A stretch of 64,000 bases of DNA from Sulfuricurvum sp. Lineage in GTDB: Bacteria > Campylobacterota > Campylobacteria > Campylobacterales > Sulfurimonadaceae. The first letter of the stretch is position 1. Every line of letters begins with the position of its first letter. A model generated the notes under the pieces. It saw only the letters and a program-made list of their open reading frames with translations. It ran no database searches and had not been told where the DNA came from. Made by a program: the position numbers and the translations under genes. The DNA lies in contig NZ_JAQUHV010000005.1 in the NCBI RefSeq assembly GCF_028681615.1, positions 62,001-126,000 of the forward strand. The letters run 5' to 3'. Of this stretch, positions 1 through 8,388 are shown piece after piece.

Positions 1-604
1 AACAGGACGTGAAGGTTGGCTAGACCAACCAAATTGCCAACAATGTCATGACCGTAATGGTACTTCAACATCAAACTTTGCACGCTTTACCAGTGTTTTT
101 TCGAGTGGAACAACATTACGTACCATTGTAGATACAACGGGTCGTTTTGCAACAAATCCTAATACACCGGCAACCGGTTTCTCACTCTATCGATTTAGTA
201 AAGGACATGGAAATCTCCAATGTGAAGCATGTCATGGTGCTACTCATGCCGAGTATCCAAGTTCTCATGCTAACGATAATGTACAAAGTATTGCTTTACA
301 GGGTCATACAGGTACTATTGCCGAATGTACAACCTGTCATACTACCGTTCCGACTGGTACGTCAAACTTTGCCAAAGGTCCTCACGGAATGCACGTAGTC
401 GGTCAAAATGCGGTAAGTGAACATAAAAATGCCGCTGAAAGTAATCGGGCAAGCTGTACGGTATGTCACGGTTCCGATTATCGTGGAAGTATTTTATCAG
501 CCACCTCTCAAGCACGTACGTTAACCGTTGAACACGGTACAAAAACATTTGCTGCAAAACATCAAGTGAGCTGTTACGACTGCCACAATGGACCGAATCC
601 TTAA
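1..604 (+). CDS. Multiheme c-type cytochrome, C-terminal fragment
   Basis: The reading frame is open from base 2 to the TAA at 602-604, so about 200 C-terminal residues are present and the start lies outside the window. It contains five CXXCH heme c attachment motifs (CQQCH, CEACH, CTTCH, CTVCH, CYDCH) spread along the fragment, with many extra histidines that could be distal ligands. This points to an exported multiheme cytochrome, periplasmic or outer-membrane associated, used in electron transfer. The last motif lies only a few residues from the C-terminus. The exact family (c554, DmsE/MtrA-like or other) cannot be decided without the N-terminus. Confidence 0.85.
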   Translation, partial: TGREGWLDQPNCQQCHDRNGTSTSNFARFTSVFSSGTTLRTIVDTTGRFATNPNTPATGFSLYRFSKGHGNLQCEACHGATHAEYPSSHANDNVQSIALQGHTGTIAECTTCHTTVPTGTSNFAKGPHGMHVVGQNAVSEHKNAAESNRASCTVCHGSDYRGSILSATSQARTLTVEHGTKTFAAKHQVSCYDCHNGPNP

Positions 605-612
605 TATCTAGA

Positions 613-642
613 TTTTGGCTTTCCGTATTGTGAAAGCCAAAA
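613..642. terminator. Hairpin between convergent genes
   Basis: A perfect 11-bp inverted repeat, TTTTGGCTTTC/GAAAGCCAAAA, encloses an 8-nt loop. It lies just after the cytochrome stop and before the stop of the convergent DTW gene. The T/A ends of the stem give a U-rich 3' side in both directions, so it can act as a bidirectional terminator. Confidence 0.7.
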
Positions 643-684
643 ATTGTCAGCCAAGATCTCTTAATGACCTAGATTGAGATTTAA

Positions 685-1359
685 CTATTTTTCTCTTCGT
701 ATGAACCGAACTTGTTCACTCTTAAGCCGTGATGCACATTCTATTTGATAATTGACCATTGAGTTAAACGGCGCTAGAAAATGTTCGAAAGACTCAGATT
801 CAATTTGCTCAATTCCATGGTCATGAAGTAACTCTATAACAGTTAATACGGATTCAATCGTTGAAAGACAAAAGGGGTTCGGTTGTTCTTTTATTTTAAA
901 TTGGGAATTTTTTGTATGGGTAAAACTGAGTTTGGGTAAAGATTGTAAATTTTTGCTCAAACGAAGCATCTTAACCGAACAAGGCCACGTAGAATCAATA
1001 ATAAAAACAACCAACTGCTTTCCGTTCAATGCTATTTTCTGGGTATTGAGATTTATACTCTCTTTTCCGGGATACAAAACATAGCAAAGATTTTGACTGT
1101 CGTTGATCAATGAATTAACAAATGTATCTTCCGTAAAATCAACATTTATCAAAAGTTCCGAATTAGGAAGTGAAAGATGAGTTAGATGTCCTGTACCGTT
1201 TTTAGTCTTTTTAAACTCTTTTGGATGCATTAATATGATAAATTTTGCATTAGTTGCCAATGGATTTACATACGAGCACATACATGAGCTCATTGGCCGG
1301 TAACATTTATAGCATTTTGATCTAGCTACTAAAATATTATTTGATATGATTTTGTCCAT
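685..1359 (-). CDS. DTW domain protein, probable tRNA-uridine aminocarboxypropyltransferase
   Basis: The 224-residue protein has an N-terminal four-cysteine cluster (C16, C19, C26, C28), as in DTW-domain proteins, and the name-giving D-x-T-W motif at D122-T124-W125. Characterised members (E. coli YfiP/TapT) transfer the aminocarboxypropyl group of S-adenosylmethionine to a tRNA uridine (acp3U). Length and motif spacing fit the family. The gene is transcribed divergently from the diguanylate cyclase at 1478 and converges on the cytochrome gene. An A/G-rich stretch precedes the ATG but the Shine-Dalgarno match is weak. The exact tRNA position modified cannot be told from sequence. Confidence 0.8.
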   Translation of the reverse strand: MDKIISNNILVARSKCYKCYRPMSSCMCSYVNPLATNAKFIILMHPKEFKKTKNGTGHLTHLSLPNSELLINVDFTEDTFVNSLINDSQNLCYVLYPGKESINLNTQKIALNGKQLVVFIIDSTWPCSVKMLRLSKNLQSLPKLSFTHTKNSQFKIKEQPNPFCLSTIESVLTVIELLHDHGIEQIESESFEHFLAPFNSMVNYQIECASRLKSEQVRFIRREK

Positions 1360-1477
1360 ACTTTTCTTTTTCTATATCTCAATAATTCAATCAAAGAATA
1401 TCTAATTAACACTAAGAAGGAAGAAAATCAACCTAAAAGATGATAGAATCACTTCATAAATAAGTAAAGGGAATACT

Positions 1478-2407
1478 ATGAGTGATACGAAAGTTTATGA
1501 TAAAATTTTTTCAATTCATGATCAGGCCATCGGCACACTCAGAACTTTACATATACCTCCGTATCCCACACATTATAAAAAATACTTTGATGAAATTTTT
1601 ATCGAACAAGCAGATCAAGCCCTACTCAAGGCACAAAAAGAGGATGAGACACTGACCGATACTCAGAACGATCTGGCTCGTTATCTCGATATAGCCCATC
1701 GTTCGCTTATGACTTTTGTTGAATCACATGCCGATATATCTCATGTAGCAGAACTTCAGGAAAATTATATAAGTAAAGCAACTGAAGAAGGGGTTGAACG
1801 ATGCATGAATTTTGTAGAAGGCCTAAGTGAACTGGGACGAAACATGTCCAATGAACTAAAAAAAGCAAAAAATAAAATTGAAGAACTCAGCAGTGAACTT
1901 CAAAATGCGCTTGCGCAACTTACCACTGATCCTCTTACACAAATTTCAAATAGAAAAGGGCTCATAGAGGATTTAAACGGTGTTGTTGTAGCCGGTCAAC
2001 ATAAAACGCTTCCTTTAGTAATCATGATGATTGACGCTGATAATTTCAAATTGCTTAATGATGTTCACGGACATTTAGCCGGAGATAAAGTACTTTATTT
2101 TTTAGCACAAAGTATTAAATCGACTATTCGTAGCGGTGACAAAGTTTATCGATACGGTGGAGAAGAATTTGTAGTCGTGTTAAATCGCTGTGAAAAAGAC
2201 CGGGCCTTTTCTATTGCCGAGAAGATCCGTTCCAAAATCGAGCATAGCCATCTGATCTATGCAGGAAAAACAATTCATGTAACCGTTAGCATAGGGGTAA
2301 CCATACATTGCATTGGTGACAATTATGATGATTTCATGGGAAGGGCCGATAAAGCTTTATACCAAGCAAAAAATGAAGGAAAAAATAAAACGATATTATT
2401 GGATTGA
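1478..2407 (+). CDS. Diguanylate cyclase (GGEEF)
   Basis: The 309-residue protein makes c-di-GMP from two GTP. A helical, partly coiled-coil N-terminal half (residues 1-145) leads into a GGDEF domain (about 150-309). The active-site motif is GGEEF at 227-231. An R218-S-G-D221 I-site lies exactly five residues upstream, so product inhibition is likely. No membrane segment or signal peptide is visible, so it is cytosolic. The N-terminal half is not a recognisable sensory domain. Start: AAGGG lies just upstream of the ATG, and a -10-like TAGAAT is at 1444-1449. Confidence 0.92.
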   Translation: MSDTKVYDKIFSIHDQAIGTLRTLHIPPYPTHYKKYFDEIFIEQADQALLKAQKEDETLTDTQNDLARYLDIAHRSLMTFVESHADISHVAELQENYISKATEEGVERCMNFVEGLSELGRNMSNELKKAKNKIEELSSELQNALAQLTTDPLTQISNRKGLIEDLNGVVVAGQHKTLPLVIMMIDADNFKLLNDVHGHLAGDKVLYFLAQSIKSTIRSGDKVYRYGGEEFVVVLNRCEKDRAFSIAEKIRSKIEHSHLIYAGKTIHVTVSIGVTIHCIGDNYDDFMGRADKALYQAKNEGKNKTILLD

Positions 2408-2499
2408 CGTAAGATATTTTTTCAAAAGGTTACATCTCCACCCAACAAATGCACTTTGAGAAGGGTTATTTACTATCCTTTAAACTTACCTGAGTAACA

Positions 2500-2682
2500 A
2501 TGGCAAAATTTTTATATAAAGGTAAGCTTTTGAAATATCGCATTGCTTTCGCGTCATTAGCGATATTTCCTCTAACGCTCTGCTCAAGTGAAAATCCTAT
2601 TATTCATTCTCTAAGTGATGATATGAGCCAAAGTACTCAAATGACTACATCCATAAATCAAAAAAATGATTATAAACCTTGA
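2500..2682 (+). CDS. Possible small exported protein, unknown
   Basis: This 60-codon ORF encodes a basic N-terminus, a hydrophobic stretch at about residues 14-28 and a following Cys-Ser-Ser. That resembles a signal peptide, though the lipobox is poor (LTLC). The rest is polar and low-complexity. No good Shine-Dalgarno sequence precedes the ATG and I recognise no family. It may be a chance ORF. It could equally be a small secreted or membrane peptide belonging with the adjacent c-di-GMP genes. Confidence 0.25.
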   Translation: MAKFLYKGKLLKYRIAFASLAIFPLTLCSSENPIIHSLSDDMSQSTQMTTSINQKNDYKP

Positions 2683-2736
2683 ATAACCGAATGACTATTT
2701 TCAGTAATTAAAACCCTTATTTGGACATTGACTGAT

Positions 2737-2753
2737 CGTATTACAGTAATACG
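2737..2753. promoter_or_regulatory. 17-bp palindrome, possible operator
   Basis: CGTATTAC-A-GTAATACG is a perfect inverted repeat with 8-bp arms and a one-base centre. It lies about 20 bp upstream of the AGGAGG that starts the small ORF and the GGDEF-EAL gene. That position suits a repressor operator. A related palindrome occurs at 36448-36462. Confidence 0.4.
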
Positions 2754-2773
2754 TGGTTCAGGAGGTTTTACTG

Positions 2774-2869
2774 ATGAGGTTAACGGTAACTTACATCAAT
2801 AAAAGCATTCTAAAAGAAGGAAAATTTCGTTTCAATGATGCCCTATTTCAACTTGCGAGATTCATATGA
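2774..2869 (+). CDS. Short leader-like ORF overlapping the GGDEF-EAL start
   Basis: This 31-codon ORF starts at an ATG placed 6 nt behind a consensus AGGAGG. Its TGA stop overlaps the downstream ATG (ATGA). The EAL gene itself has a poor Shine-Dalgarno sequence, so translational coupling through this ORF is plausible. The basic peptide matches no family I know. It could be a leader peptide, or the residue of a lost gene. Confidence 0.35.
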   Translation: MRLTVTYINKSILKEGKFRFNDALFQLARFI

Positions 2870-4797
2870 TTCATCAGCACTATAACCTTCGGATATCTAC
2901 AAAAATTATTTCTATGCTGATCCTTTCGGCTTTTCTTTTTTTCGCTGTAATCACGTTCGTTACTTTATCAATCGTACGTGACGTAACCATGAATACACAG
3001 CGTGAAAAAGCTTCTCTGTTAATCAACACCATCGCACCTTCTGCAGCTATTTCTCTTTTTTTGGGTACCAAAGACTATACGGACAAACTCTCTGCCGTCA
3101 CCAAACTCAATGAAGTCATAGCTTTAAAGATTCTTGACAATCAAGGCAAGACTATTGTCAATTATCGACAGGCTAAAAAAGCCATTCAAGAAGAAACAAT
3201 TCAAATTAGTAACGAATTATTAGAGCCTGGTTCTTTAAAACCGATTGGAACAATCACCCTCACCTACTCCGGTGAAGCTTTTACAAAAGCCATGAATCGT
3301 TTTTATACATTATACGGATGGATCGGAGCCAGTGTTTCAGTGTTATTGTTTTTAATGCTGACATGGATCAATCACTTGCTTTTACCTATCAAATTAATTG
3401 CAAAAAAAGTCCGCGGGTTTAAATTAGGGGAAAAAATTAATTTTGACATCCCATACACTCAACGTGAATTCAATCAAATCATACATGCCTTTGAAGGGAT
3501 GCAGGAACAAGTATTACACTATTCTCATGAAATCGAAACCATTAACCAAAACCTTGAGAAAAAAGTAACCCTCAAGACTCATGAAGCGATGCAACACCTC
3601 TATTATGATAACCTCACATCGCTTCCGAATCGTCTTAAACTCCAAGAAGACTTGGCATTAAAACCAACCAATACGGTTGCCATATTAAATATCGATGATT
3701 TTAAAGAGATAAATGACTTCTTCGGTATCGATGCCGGAGATTCGCTTCTCAGCCAAATTGCCCATTGGCTTGTTGATATGAAACTTTCCCCATATCGACT
3801 TGGCGGTGACGAATTTGCTTTTAAAGTAAAGCCTGGAAGTACTTCATCGCAATTTCGTCATGACATTGAAATACTTCTCTCATTAATGAGCGAGAAACAC
3901 TTTATAATTGGAGATGAGACCATTCATATACGTGCAACCATTGGAATTGCAATTGACAGTTACAAGCCGTTGATTCATGCGGATGTCGCCCTCAATAAAG
4001 CACGCCATGCCAAATTACTTTATTCTGTATATGACCAATCTGAAGGAATAGAGCAGCAATATCAAGCAAATATCGCTATGTCTGCACAAATTCGTCAAGC
4101 ATTGATTGAACATCGAATTGTCTGTCAATATCAACCGATTGTTTCATGCAGCAGCGGAAAAATAGAAAAATACGAAACGTTGGTTCGAATCCAAAATGAA
4201 GACGGTTCTCTAATAGGCCCTTATGAATTTTTGCCGATAGCACAAAAAACCAAGCTCTATCATCACATCACACAGGAAGTTGTCTATCAAGCCTGTAATT
4301 TATTTTCGACCAGAAACGAACAGTTTTCAGTCAACTTATCGGGAAGTGATATTTTGGACACACGTACGGTCGCTACTATAGAAAATATCTTGCGCCAAAC
4401 AAAAACGGCGAATAGAATTATTTTTGAAATCTTGGAATCGGAAGGGATTGAGAATTTTGATGAAGTTGCCTCTTTCATTTCCAAAATGAAAGCTTTAGGA
4501 GCCAAAATAGCCATAGATGATTTCGGTACCGGCTATTCCAATTTTGAAAATATTCTCAAACTGAATGTTGATATCTTAAAAATTGACGGTTCCTTAATCA
4601 AATCAATCGATCAAAACCCGCGTCATCGTATTGTTGTCGAGGCCATTGTCGATTTTGCCCATCGAATCGGAATCCATACTGTTGCCGAATACGTTTCGTC
4701 TGAAGAGATACTAAAAAATGTTACCGATTTGGGGATCACCTATGCACAAGGATTCCATACCGGAAAACCGCAGTTTTTAAATCAATCAGTCATGTAA
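2866..4797 (+). CDS. Membrane GGDEF-EAL c-di-GMP turnover protein
   Basis: The 643-residue protein has a transmembrane helix at about 14-38, a periplasmic sensor region (39-150), a second helix at about 151-172, a HAMP-like linker, a GGDEF domain (about 245-385) and an EAL domain (about 405-640). GGDEF is intact at 313-317 but no RxxD I-site precedes it. The EAL motif reads E437-T-L-V-R. The DDFGTGYS loop and a following K-I-D-G are present, so phosphodiesterase activity is likely. The GGDEF domain may be either active or a GTP-binding regulator. The start overlaps the stop of a small upstream ORF. It follows a diguanylate cyclase gene on the same strand. Confidence 0.9.
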   Translation: MIHQHYNLRISTKIISMLILSAFLFFAVITFVTLSIVRDVTMNTQREKASLLINTIAPSAAISLFLGTKDYTDKLSAVTKLNEVIALKILDNQGKTIVNYRQAKKAIQEETIQISNELLEPGSLKPIGTITLTYSGEAFTKAMNRFYTLYGWIGASVSVLLFLMLTWINHLLLPIKLIAKKVRGFKLGEKINFDIPYTQREFNQIIHAFEGMQEQVLHYSHEIETINQNLEKKVTLKTHEAMQHLYYDNLTSLPNRLKLQEDLALKPTNTVAILNIDDFKEINDFFGIDAGDSLLSQIAHWLVDMKLSPYRLGGDEFAFKVKPGSTSSQFRHDIEILLSLMSEKHFIIGDETIHIRATIGIAIDSYKPLIHADVALNKARHAKLLYSVYDQSEGIEQQYQANIAMSAQIRQALIEHRIVCQYQPIVSCSSGKIEKYETLVRIQNEDGSLIGPYEFLPIAQKTKLYHHITQEVVYQACNLFSTRNEQFSVNLSGSDILDTRTVATIENILRQTKTANRIIFEILESEGIENFDEVASFISKMKALGAKIAIDDFGTGYSNFENILKLNVDILKIDGSLIKSIDQNPRHRIVVEAIVDFAHRIGIHTVAEYVSSEEILKNVTDLGITYAQGFHTGKPQFLNQSVM

Positions 4798-4816
4798 AAT
4801 TTAAAGTCAGCCATGT

Positions 4817-4822
4817 TATAAT
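4817..4822 (+). promoter_or_regulatory. Extended -10 promoter of the aminotransferase
   Basis: TATAAT is preceded by TG with one base between (TGTTATAAT), 27 nt before the start codon at 4849. There is no clear -35, which is common for sigma-70 promoters in Campylobacterota. Confidence 0.55.
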
Positions 4823-4848
4823 TTCAAAATTTTTTACAAGGGCTGCTT

Positions 4849-6015
4849 ATGCTAACCGATCGCGTCAATATACTCTCCGAATCGATTACCATTGCTATCA
4901 GTACGTTAGCGCAAGAACTCAAAGCGCAAGGAAAAAACATCCTCAGTTTCTCTGCAGGAGAACCTGATTTTGACACTCCTCAAGTGATCAAAGATGCCGC
5001 TATTAAAGCCATTAACGATGGTTTTACAAAATACACTGCCGTTGACGGCATCCCTGAACTAAAAGCTGCTATTGCACTTAAACTTAAACGGGATAATCAT
5101 CTCGACTATAAACCGAATCAGATTATTGCGAATAACGGTGCAAAACACTCTTTATACAACCTATTTGCCTGTACTATCCAAGCCGGAGATGAAGTTATTA
5201 TTCCTGCTCCGTATTGGGTCACCTATCCTGAACTCGTCATGTATTGCGGTGGTACCGTAGTGGAAATCATGACGGATGATGCAAGCGGTTTTAAAATCAC
5301 CCCTGAACAACTCAAAGCGGCATTGACTCCAAAAACGAAAATGCTCATCCTAACATCTCCATCCAATCCAACCGGTGCCGTCTACTCGCGTGAAGAACTT
5401 ACAGCTCTCGGCAAAGTATTGGAAGGAACGGACGTTCTTGTTGCAAGTGATGAGATGTATGAAAAACTGATTTACGACGGTGAATTTACATCAGCGGCAG
5501 AAGTCAGTGAAGATATGTACAAACGCACTATCACTATCAACGGACTTAGTAAATCAGTAGCGATGACAGGATGGCGTTTCGGATATATGGCCGCAGCCAA
5601 TACCGAAATCATCCAAGCAACCAAAAAGCTCCAAAGCCAAAGCACTTCAAATATCAACAGCATTACCCAAAAAGCGGCTATTGTCGGGCTAAACGGTGCC
5701 GCAGATGCTGACATCGAAGCGATGCGTGTCGCATTTAAAGCTCGCCGTGACGAAGCGGTAAAACTGTTCAATGAAATTGACGGTCTCTCTGTACTTTCAC
5801 CATCAGGTGCTTTCTACCTGTTCGTCAACATCAAAGAAGTTAGTAACGACTCTATGGAATTTTGTAAAGAACTGTTAGAAGATCAAGGTGTTGCTGTTGT
5901 TCCGGGTGTCGGATTTGGAAGCGAAGGGTATTTCCGATTCAGTTTTGCAACCGATATCGAAAGTATTCGTGAAGGTATCAAACGAATCGCTGTATTCGTA
6001 GCTACTAAAAAATAA
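4849..6015 (+). CDS. Class I aspartate-type aminotransferase
   Basis: The 388-residue PLP enzyme of fold type I, subgroup Ib, probably interconverts aspartate and oxaloacetate with glutamate and 2-oxoglutarate. Visible motifs are SxGEPDFDTP near the N-terminus, S-N-P-T-G at 172-176, D201 for the PLP ring nitrogen, the Schiff-base lysine K235 in N-G-L-S-K-S, and a C-terminal YFRFSF region with the carboxylate-binding arginine. Length is normal for the family. It has its own promoter and ends before a strong palindrome. Prephenate or aromatic aminotransfer cannot be ruled out as an additional activity. Confidence 0.9.
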   Translation: MLTDRVNILSESITIAISTLAQELKAQGKNILSFSAGEPDFDTPQVIKDAAIKAINDGFTKYTAVDGIPELKAAIALKLKRDNHLDYKPNQIIANNGAKHSLYNLFACTIQAGDEVIIPAPYWVTYPELVMYCGGTVVEIMTDDASGFKITPEQLKAALTPKTKMLILTSPSNPTGAVYSREELTALGKVLEGTDVLVASDEMYEKLIYDGEFTSAAEVSEDMYKRTITINGLSKSVAMTGWRFGYMAAANTEIIQATKKLQSQSTSNINSITQKAAIVGLNGAADADIEAMRVAFKARRDEAVKLFNEIDGLSVLSPSGAFYLFVNIKEVSNDSMEFCKELLEDQGVAVVPGVGFGSEGYFRFSFATDIESIREGIKRIAVFVATKK

Positions 6016-6058
6016 ATTTTCAACGTTCGTGGCAAACCAGCCGAGCCATGAACCTTTT

Positions 6059-6090
6059 CCGTTCACCCTTTGACATCCTCAGGGTGAACG
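6059..6090. repeat. Palindromic repeat (TTCGAC/CTCAGGGTGAAC family), possible terminator
   Basis: Perfect 10-bp arms (CGTTCACCCT/AGGGTGAACG) enclose an 11-nt loop between the convergent aminotransferase and the 73-codon gene. It matches the second repeat at 36635-36664 in 21 of 26 aligned bases, so it belongs to a dispersed palindromic repeat family. The stem is strong enough to stop or stabilise transcripts from either side, but no long T tract follows. Confidence 0.7.
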
Positions 6091-6100
6091 AAAAGAGAAA

Positions 6101-6322
6101 TTATTTTAGACTTTTTAATGCCTCAACAACCGCATCAATATTACCCATCGGAAGATGAACTTTCCACTCCGGATTTTTGGCGTCGCCGGATAATGAGATT
6201 CCGATACTTGCTACACTGTCACTACCCGCACCGTATGGCTCATCTACTTTACTGATAGATATAATACCTTTTTTGGTCCCATCCAATGGAATTTCTTTTA
6301 TAATCGTTGCTGCAGAACTCAT
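6101..6322 (-). CDS. Small conserved-looking protein, unknown
   Basis: This encodes a 73-residue soluble, acidic protein without cysteines, signal peptide or membrane segment. A good Shine-Dalgarno AGGAG lies 6 nt before the ATG, which supports real translation. Patterns such as a glycine-rich middle and an amphipathic C-terminal helix (about 61-73) suggest a small alpha/beta domain. I do not recognise a family. It lies between the aminotransferase and the end of the ilv-lpxD operon, separated from both by hairpins, so it is probably a single-gene unit. Confidence 0.65.
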   Translation of the reverse strand: MSSAATIIKEIPLDGTKKGIISISKVDEPYGAGSDSVASIGISLSGDAKNPEWKVHLPMGNIDAVVEALKSLK

Positions 6323-6356
6323 ACACTCTCCTAATAAATAACTGTATAGGAAAGAG

Positions 6357-6376
6357 TTTAGCCGATTTTGGCTAAA
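6357..6376 (-). terminator. Hairpin after the ilv-lpxD-transglycosylase operon
   Basis: Arms TTTAGCC/GGCTAAA (7 bp) enclose a 6-nt loop, 21 nt after the transglycosylase stop. On the minus strand the stem is followed by a moderately T-rich CTCTTTCC, so it is a modest intrinsic terminator candidate. Confidence 0.5.
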
Positions 6377-6397
6377 GCAATCTTAAAAAAATGGGAA

Positions 6398-6943
6398 TTA
6401 TTCCGAACCCTGTGCTTTCAGGTTGTTTCCGTAAATAAAAGCATACATTTTTCGGTAATACCGTTCGTTTCGAGTTCGATCCGTAGCACTGAAATGGTGA
6501 TAACGACCTAATGTTTCCCATGAATAGCCAAAACTTTTGACCAATTTTGTCAAAATTGCATTTGCTTGTTCACGAGCCGGTGTATCTTCGAAATATTCAT
6601 GCAACATAGGATTCGGATGGTATTTATAGTTGATTTGATAAGGCCCAAGATCCAGATTAGTTATTCCGCCGTCAATCAATGCCTGTGCTTGCAGACTGCA
6701 CTCTTGACTAGACCCGCATTTTATAAGATGGCCATTAACAGCAAATCCGGCTGCTGCTGCACGCTGTGCTTCTTCATCCGCATTAATACGGATTACATTG
6801 GGATTGCATTCACCGCTCTCAATGAGACATTCGCAGTGCTTTATTGCATCGAGGACAATATCAGGCATTCGGATATCGGTAGGCTCTCCATCAGCACATA
6901 GTAAACTGCCGATCATCATAAAACCTACTGCTGCTATTTTCAT
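6398..6943 (-). CDS. Exported lytic transglycosylase-like protein (SLT fold)
   Basis: The 181-residue protein has a short signal peptide (about 1-17, ending LLCADG). The mature domain resembles VirB1/IagB-type SLT transglycosylases. The likely catalytic glutamate is E42 in an I-E-S-G-E-C-N-P context. Further motifs are the N-L-D-L-G-P-Y-Q-I-N stretch in place of the usual GL-QI/GPFQIN motif, and a C-terminal G-R-Y-H-H...N-E-R-Y-Y helix. Such enzymes cleave the glycan strand of peptidoglycan and often open the wall for secretion systems. It is the last gene after lpxD, 17 bp downstream, probably cotranscribed. An unusual feature is several extra cysteines (C37, C39, C46) around the active site. 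Confidence 0.75.
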   Translation of the reverse strand: MKIAAVGFMMIGSLLCADGEPTDIRMPDIVLDAIKHCECLIESGECNPNVIRINADEEAQRAAAAGFAVNGHLIKCGSSQECSLQAQALIDGGITNLDLGPYQINYKYHPNPMLHEYFEDTPAREQANAILTKLVKSFGYSWETLGRYHHFSATDRTRNERYYRKMYAFIYGNNLKAQGSE

Positions 6944-6960
6944 GCCTTATCCCCTTTGCC

Positions 6961-7908
6961 TTAAGATTCTAATATTTTAGCGAGTTTCGCCTGCATTTTC
7001 AGCCATAATTTATGTTCCATTAATGGGAATCCGCTATAGACACCCTTATTAATGATACTTTTTGTAACACCAGAGCGCGCTGCCAAGGTTGTAAAGGGAG
7101 CAATACTAAGATGTCCTGCCGTAGCACTTTGACCACCCATGACAACATTTCTCCCCAGTGTAGTTGAACCTGCAAGACCGGATTGTGATACCATGATAGA
7201 GTATTCACCTACTACACAATTATGTCCAATCTGTACTAAATTATCAATTTTTACACCCTGTTTGATAATCGTCGAACCAAAAACAGCACAATCGACAGTC
7301 GTATTCGCACCGATTTCTACATCATCTTCGATAATGACATTACCGTTTTGATACAGCTTAACATGCTCTCCCATTTTTGTATGGGCATATCCAAAACCGT
7401 CACTACCGATCACGCTTCCCGCATGAATCATCACATTATTGCCAATGATGCAATCTCGATAGACTGTCACATTGGGATAAAGGATAACATTATCACCGAT
7501 TACAACTTCCGCACCAACATAGACACCGCTCATAATCGTACTGTTTTTACCGATTTTTGCACCGTTTTCAATATGTGCAGTCGGATAGACAATACTTCCT
7601 TCACCAATAATCGGTTCAATATCGCTGGTTTGTATCGGTCTAGCAAAGTATTTTGAAAGCTTTGCCAAACTCAGATAAGACTCATCCGACTCAAGTGCAA
7701 TCACACCAGATGGCAATAGATGTGCTTTAGATGCAGGAAGTATAACGGCTGAAGCTTTCGTTGATGAAAGATCTTTTTCATATTTTGAATCAGAGAGAAA
7801 AGAGATTTCACCCTCTTTTGCATCACGGAGAGTATTCATACCGTTTATCTCAGTCGTGTTATGAATCTCTTCAATCTCAAGGATAGATGCAATTTCATTA
7901 AGTGTCAT
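6961..7908 (-). CDS. lpxD: UDP-3-O-acylglucosamine N-acyltransferase LpxD
   Basis: LpxD adds the N-linked hydroxyacyl chain to UDP-3-O-acylglucosamine in lipid A synthesis, using acyl-ACP, in the cytosol. The N-terminal uridine-binding domain (about 1-95) is followed by a left-handed beta-helix of hexapeptide repeats (about 100-270). An N-x-M-I-H-A-G segment at about 155-161 and the G-F-G-Y segment near 170 belong to this catalytic part; G-H-N-C-V-V-G around 225 carries the likely catalytic histidine region. The 315-residue length is normal. The start is 7 bp from the ilvH stop, so it is probably translated from the ilvB-ilvH transcript. Confidence 0.95.
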   Translation of the reverse strand: MTLNEIASILEIEEIHNTTEINGMNTLRDAKEGEISFLSDSKYEKDLSSTKASAVILPASKAHLLPSGVIALESDESYLSLAKLSKYFARPIQTSDIEPIIGEGSIVYPTAHIENGAKIGKNSTIMSGVYVGAEVVIGDNVILYPNVTVYRDCIIGNNVMIHAGSVIGSDGFGYAHTKMGEHVKLYQNGNVIIEDDVEIGANTTVDCAVFGSTIIKQGVKIDNLVQIGHNCVVGEYSIMVSQSGLAGSTTLGRNVVMGGQSATAGHLSIAPFTTLAARSGVTKSIINKGVYSGFPLMEHKLWLKMQAKLAKILES

Positions 7909-7914
7909 TGTATT

Positions 7915-8388
7915 TTATCTCTCTAGCGCGACGGAGCCGCTTCGTACGATTTCTTTTGGATGAAAACGTTTGATGGCTTCAAGAAAATGGTTGATTCGTG
8001 ACGGTTCATCAGAAACCGTAACAATCATCGTATCGCTGCCAACATTGACGATACGGCCGTTATATGCATGCGTTAACGCTTCAATATCTCCCAACGATTC
8101 GGACATCGGTATTTTGACCAATGCCATTTCAGTTTCAACCAAATCAGCATGTTCGTATACTTTGAGTACCGGAATAAGTTTATGAAGCTGTTTTGTGATC
8201 TGTTCGATCACACGCACCGATCCTGATGTTACAATCGTGAGACGAGAATATTTCGATTCAGGAATCGGAGCCACCGTCAGGGACTCGATATTGTATCCTC
8301 GGCCTGAGAACAAACCTGCGATGCGTGAAAGTACGCTCGCTTCATTCATGACAATAACGGAAATAACGCGACGTTCTGTTTGTTCCAT
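7915..8388 (-). CDS. ilvH: Acetolactate synthase small regulatory subunit
   Basis: The regulatory subunit confers valine feedback inhibition on acetolactate synthase and activates the large subunit. An N-terminal ACT domain (V-I-V-M-N-E-x-x-V-L-S-R-I-A-G-L-F-S-G-R-G-Y) is followed by the C-terminal ALS_ss domain. It totals about 157 residues. Two adjacent ATGs occur (8391 and 8388). The AAGGAG is too close to the first, so the second is preferred; either overlaps the ilvB stop and implies translational coupling. Confidence 0.95.
   Translation of the reverse strand: MEQTERRVISVIVMNEASVLSRIAGLFSGRGYNIESLTVAPIPESKYSRLTIVTSGSVRVIEQITKQLHKLIPVLKVYEHADLVETEMALVKIPMSESLGDIEALTHAYNGRIVNVGSDTMIVTVSDEPSRINHFLEAIKRFHPKEIVRSGSVALER

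Larger units (their letters stand above)
2408..2865. other. 458-bp region with only small or doubtful ORFs
   Basis: No recognisable gene lies between the two c-di-GMP genes. The stretch holds a 60-codon ORF (2500-2682), a 17-bp palindrome (2737-2753) and a 31-codon ORF with a strong Shine-Dalgarno sequence that overlaps the next start codon (2774-2869). These are listed separately. No tRNA-like or terminator-like structure was seen. Confidence 0.6.

Noticed and set aside
147-398. Plus-strand ORF inside the cytochrome fragment
   Set aside because: It is in a different frame from the five CXXCH motifs and shows no coding features; the cytochrome frame explains this DNA.
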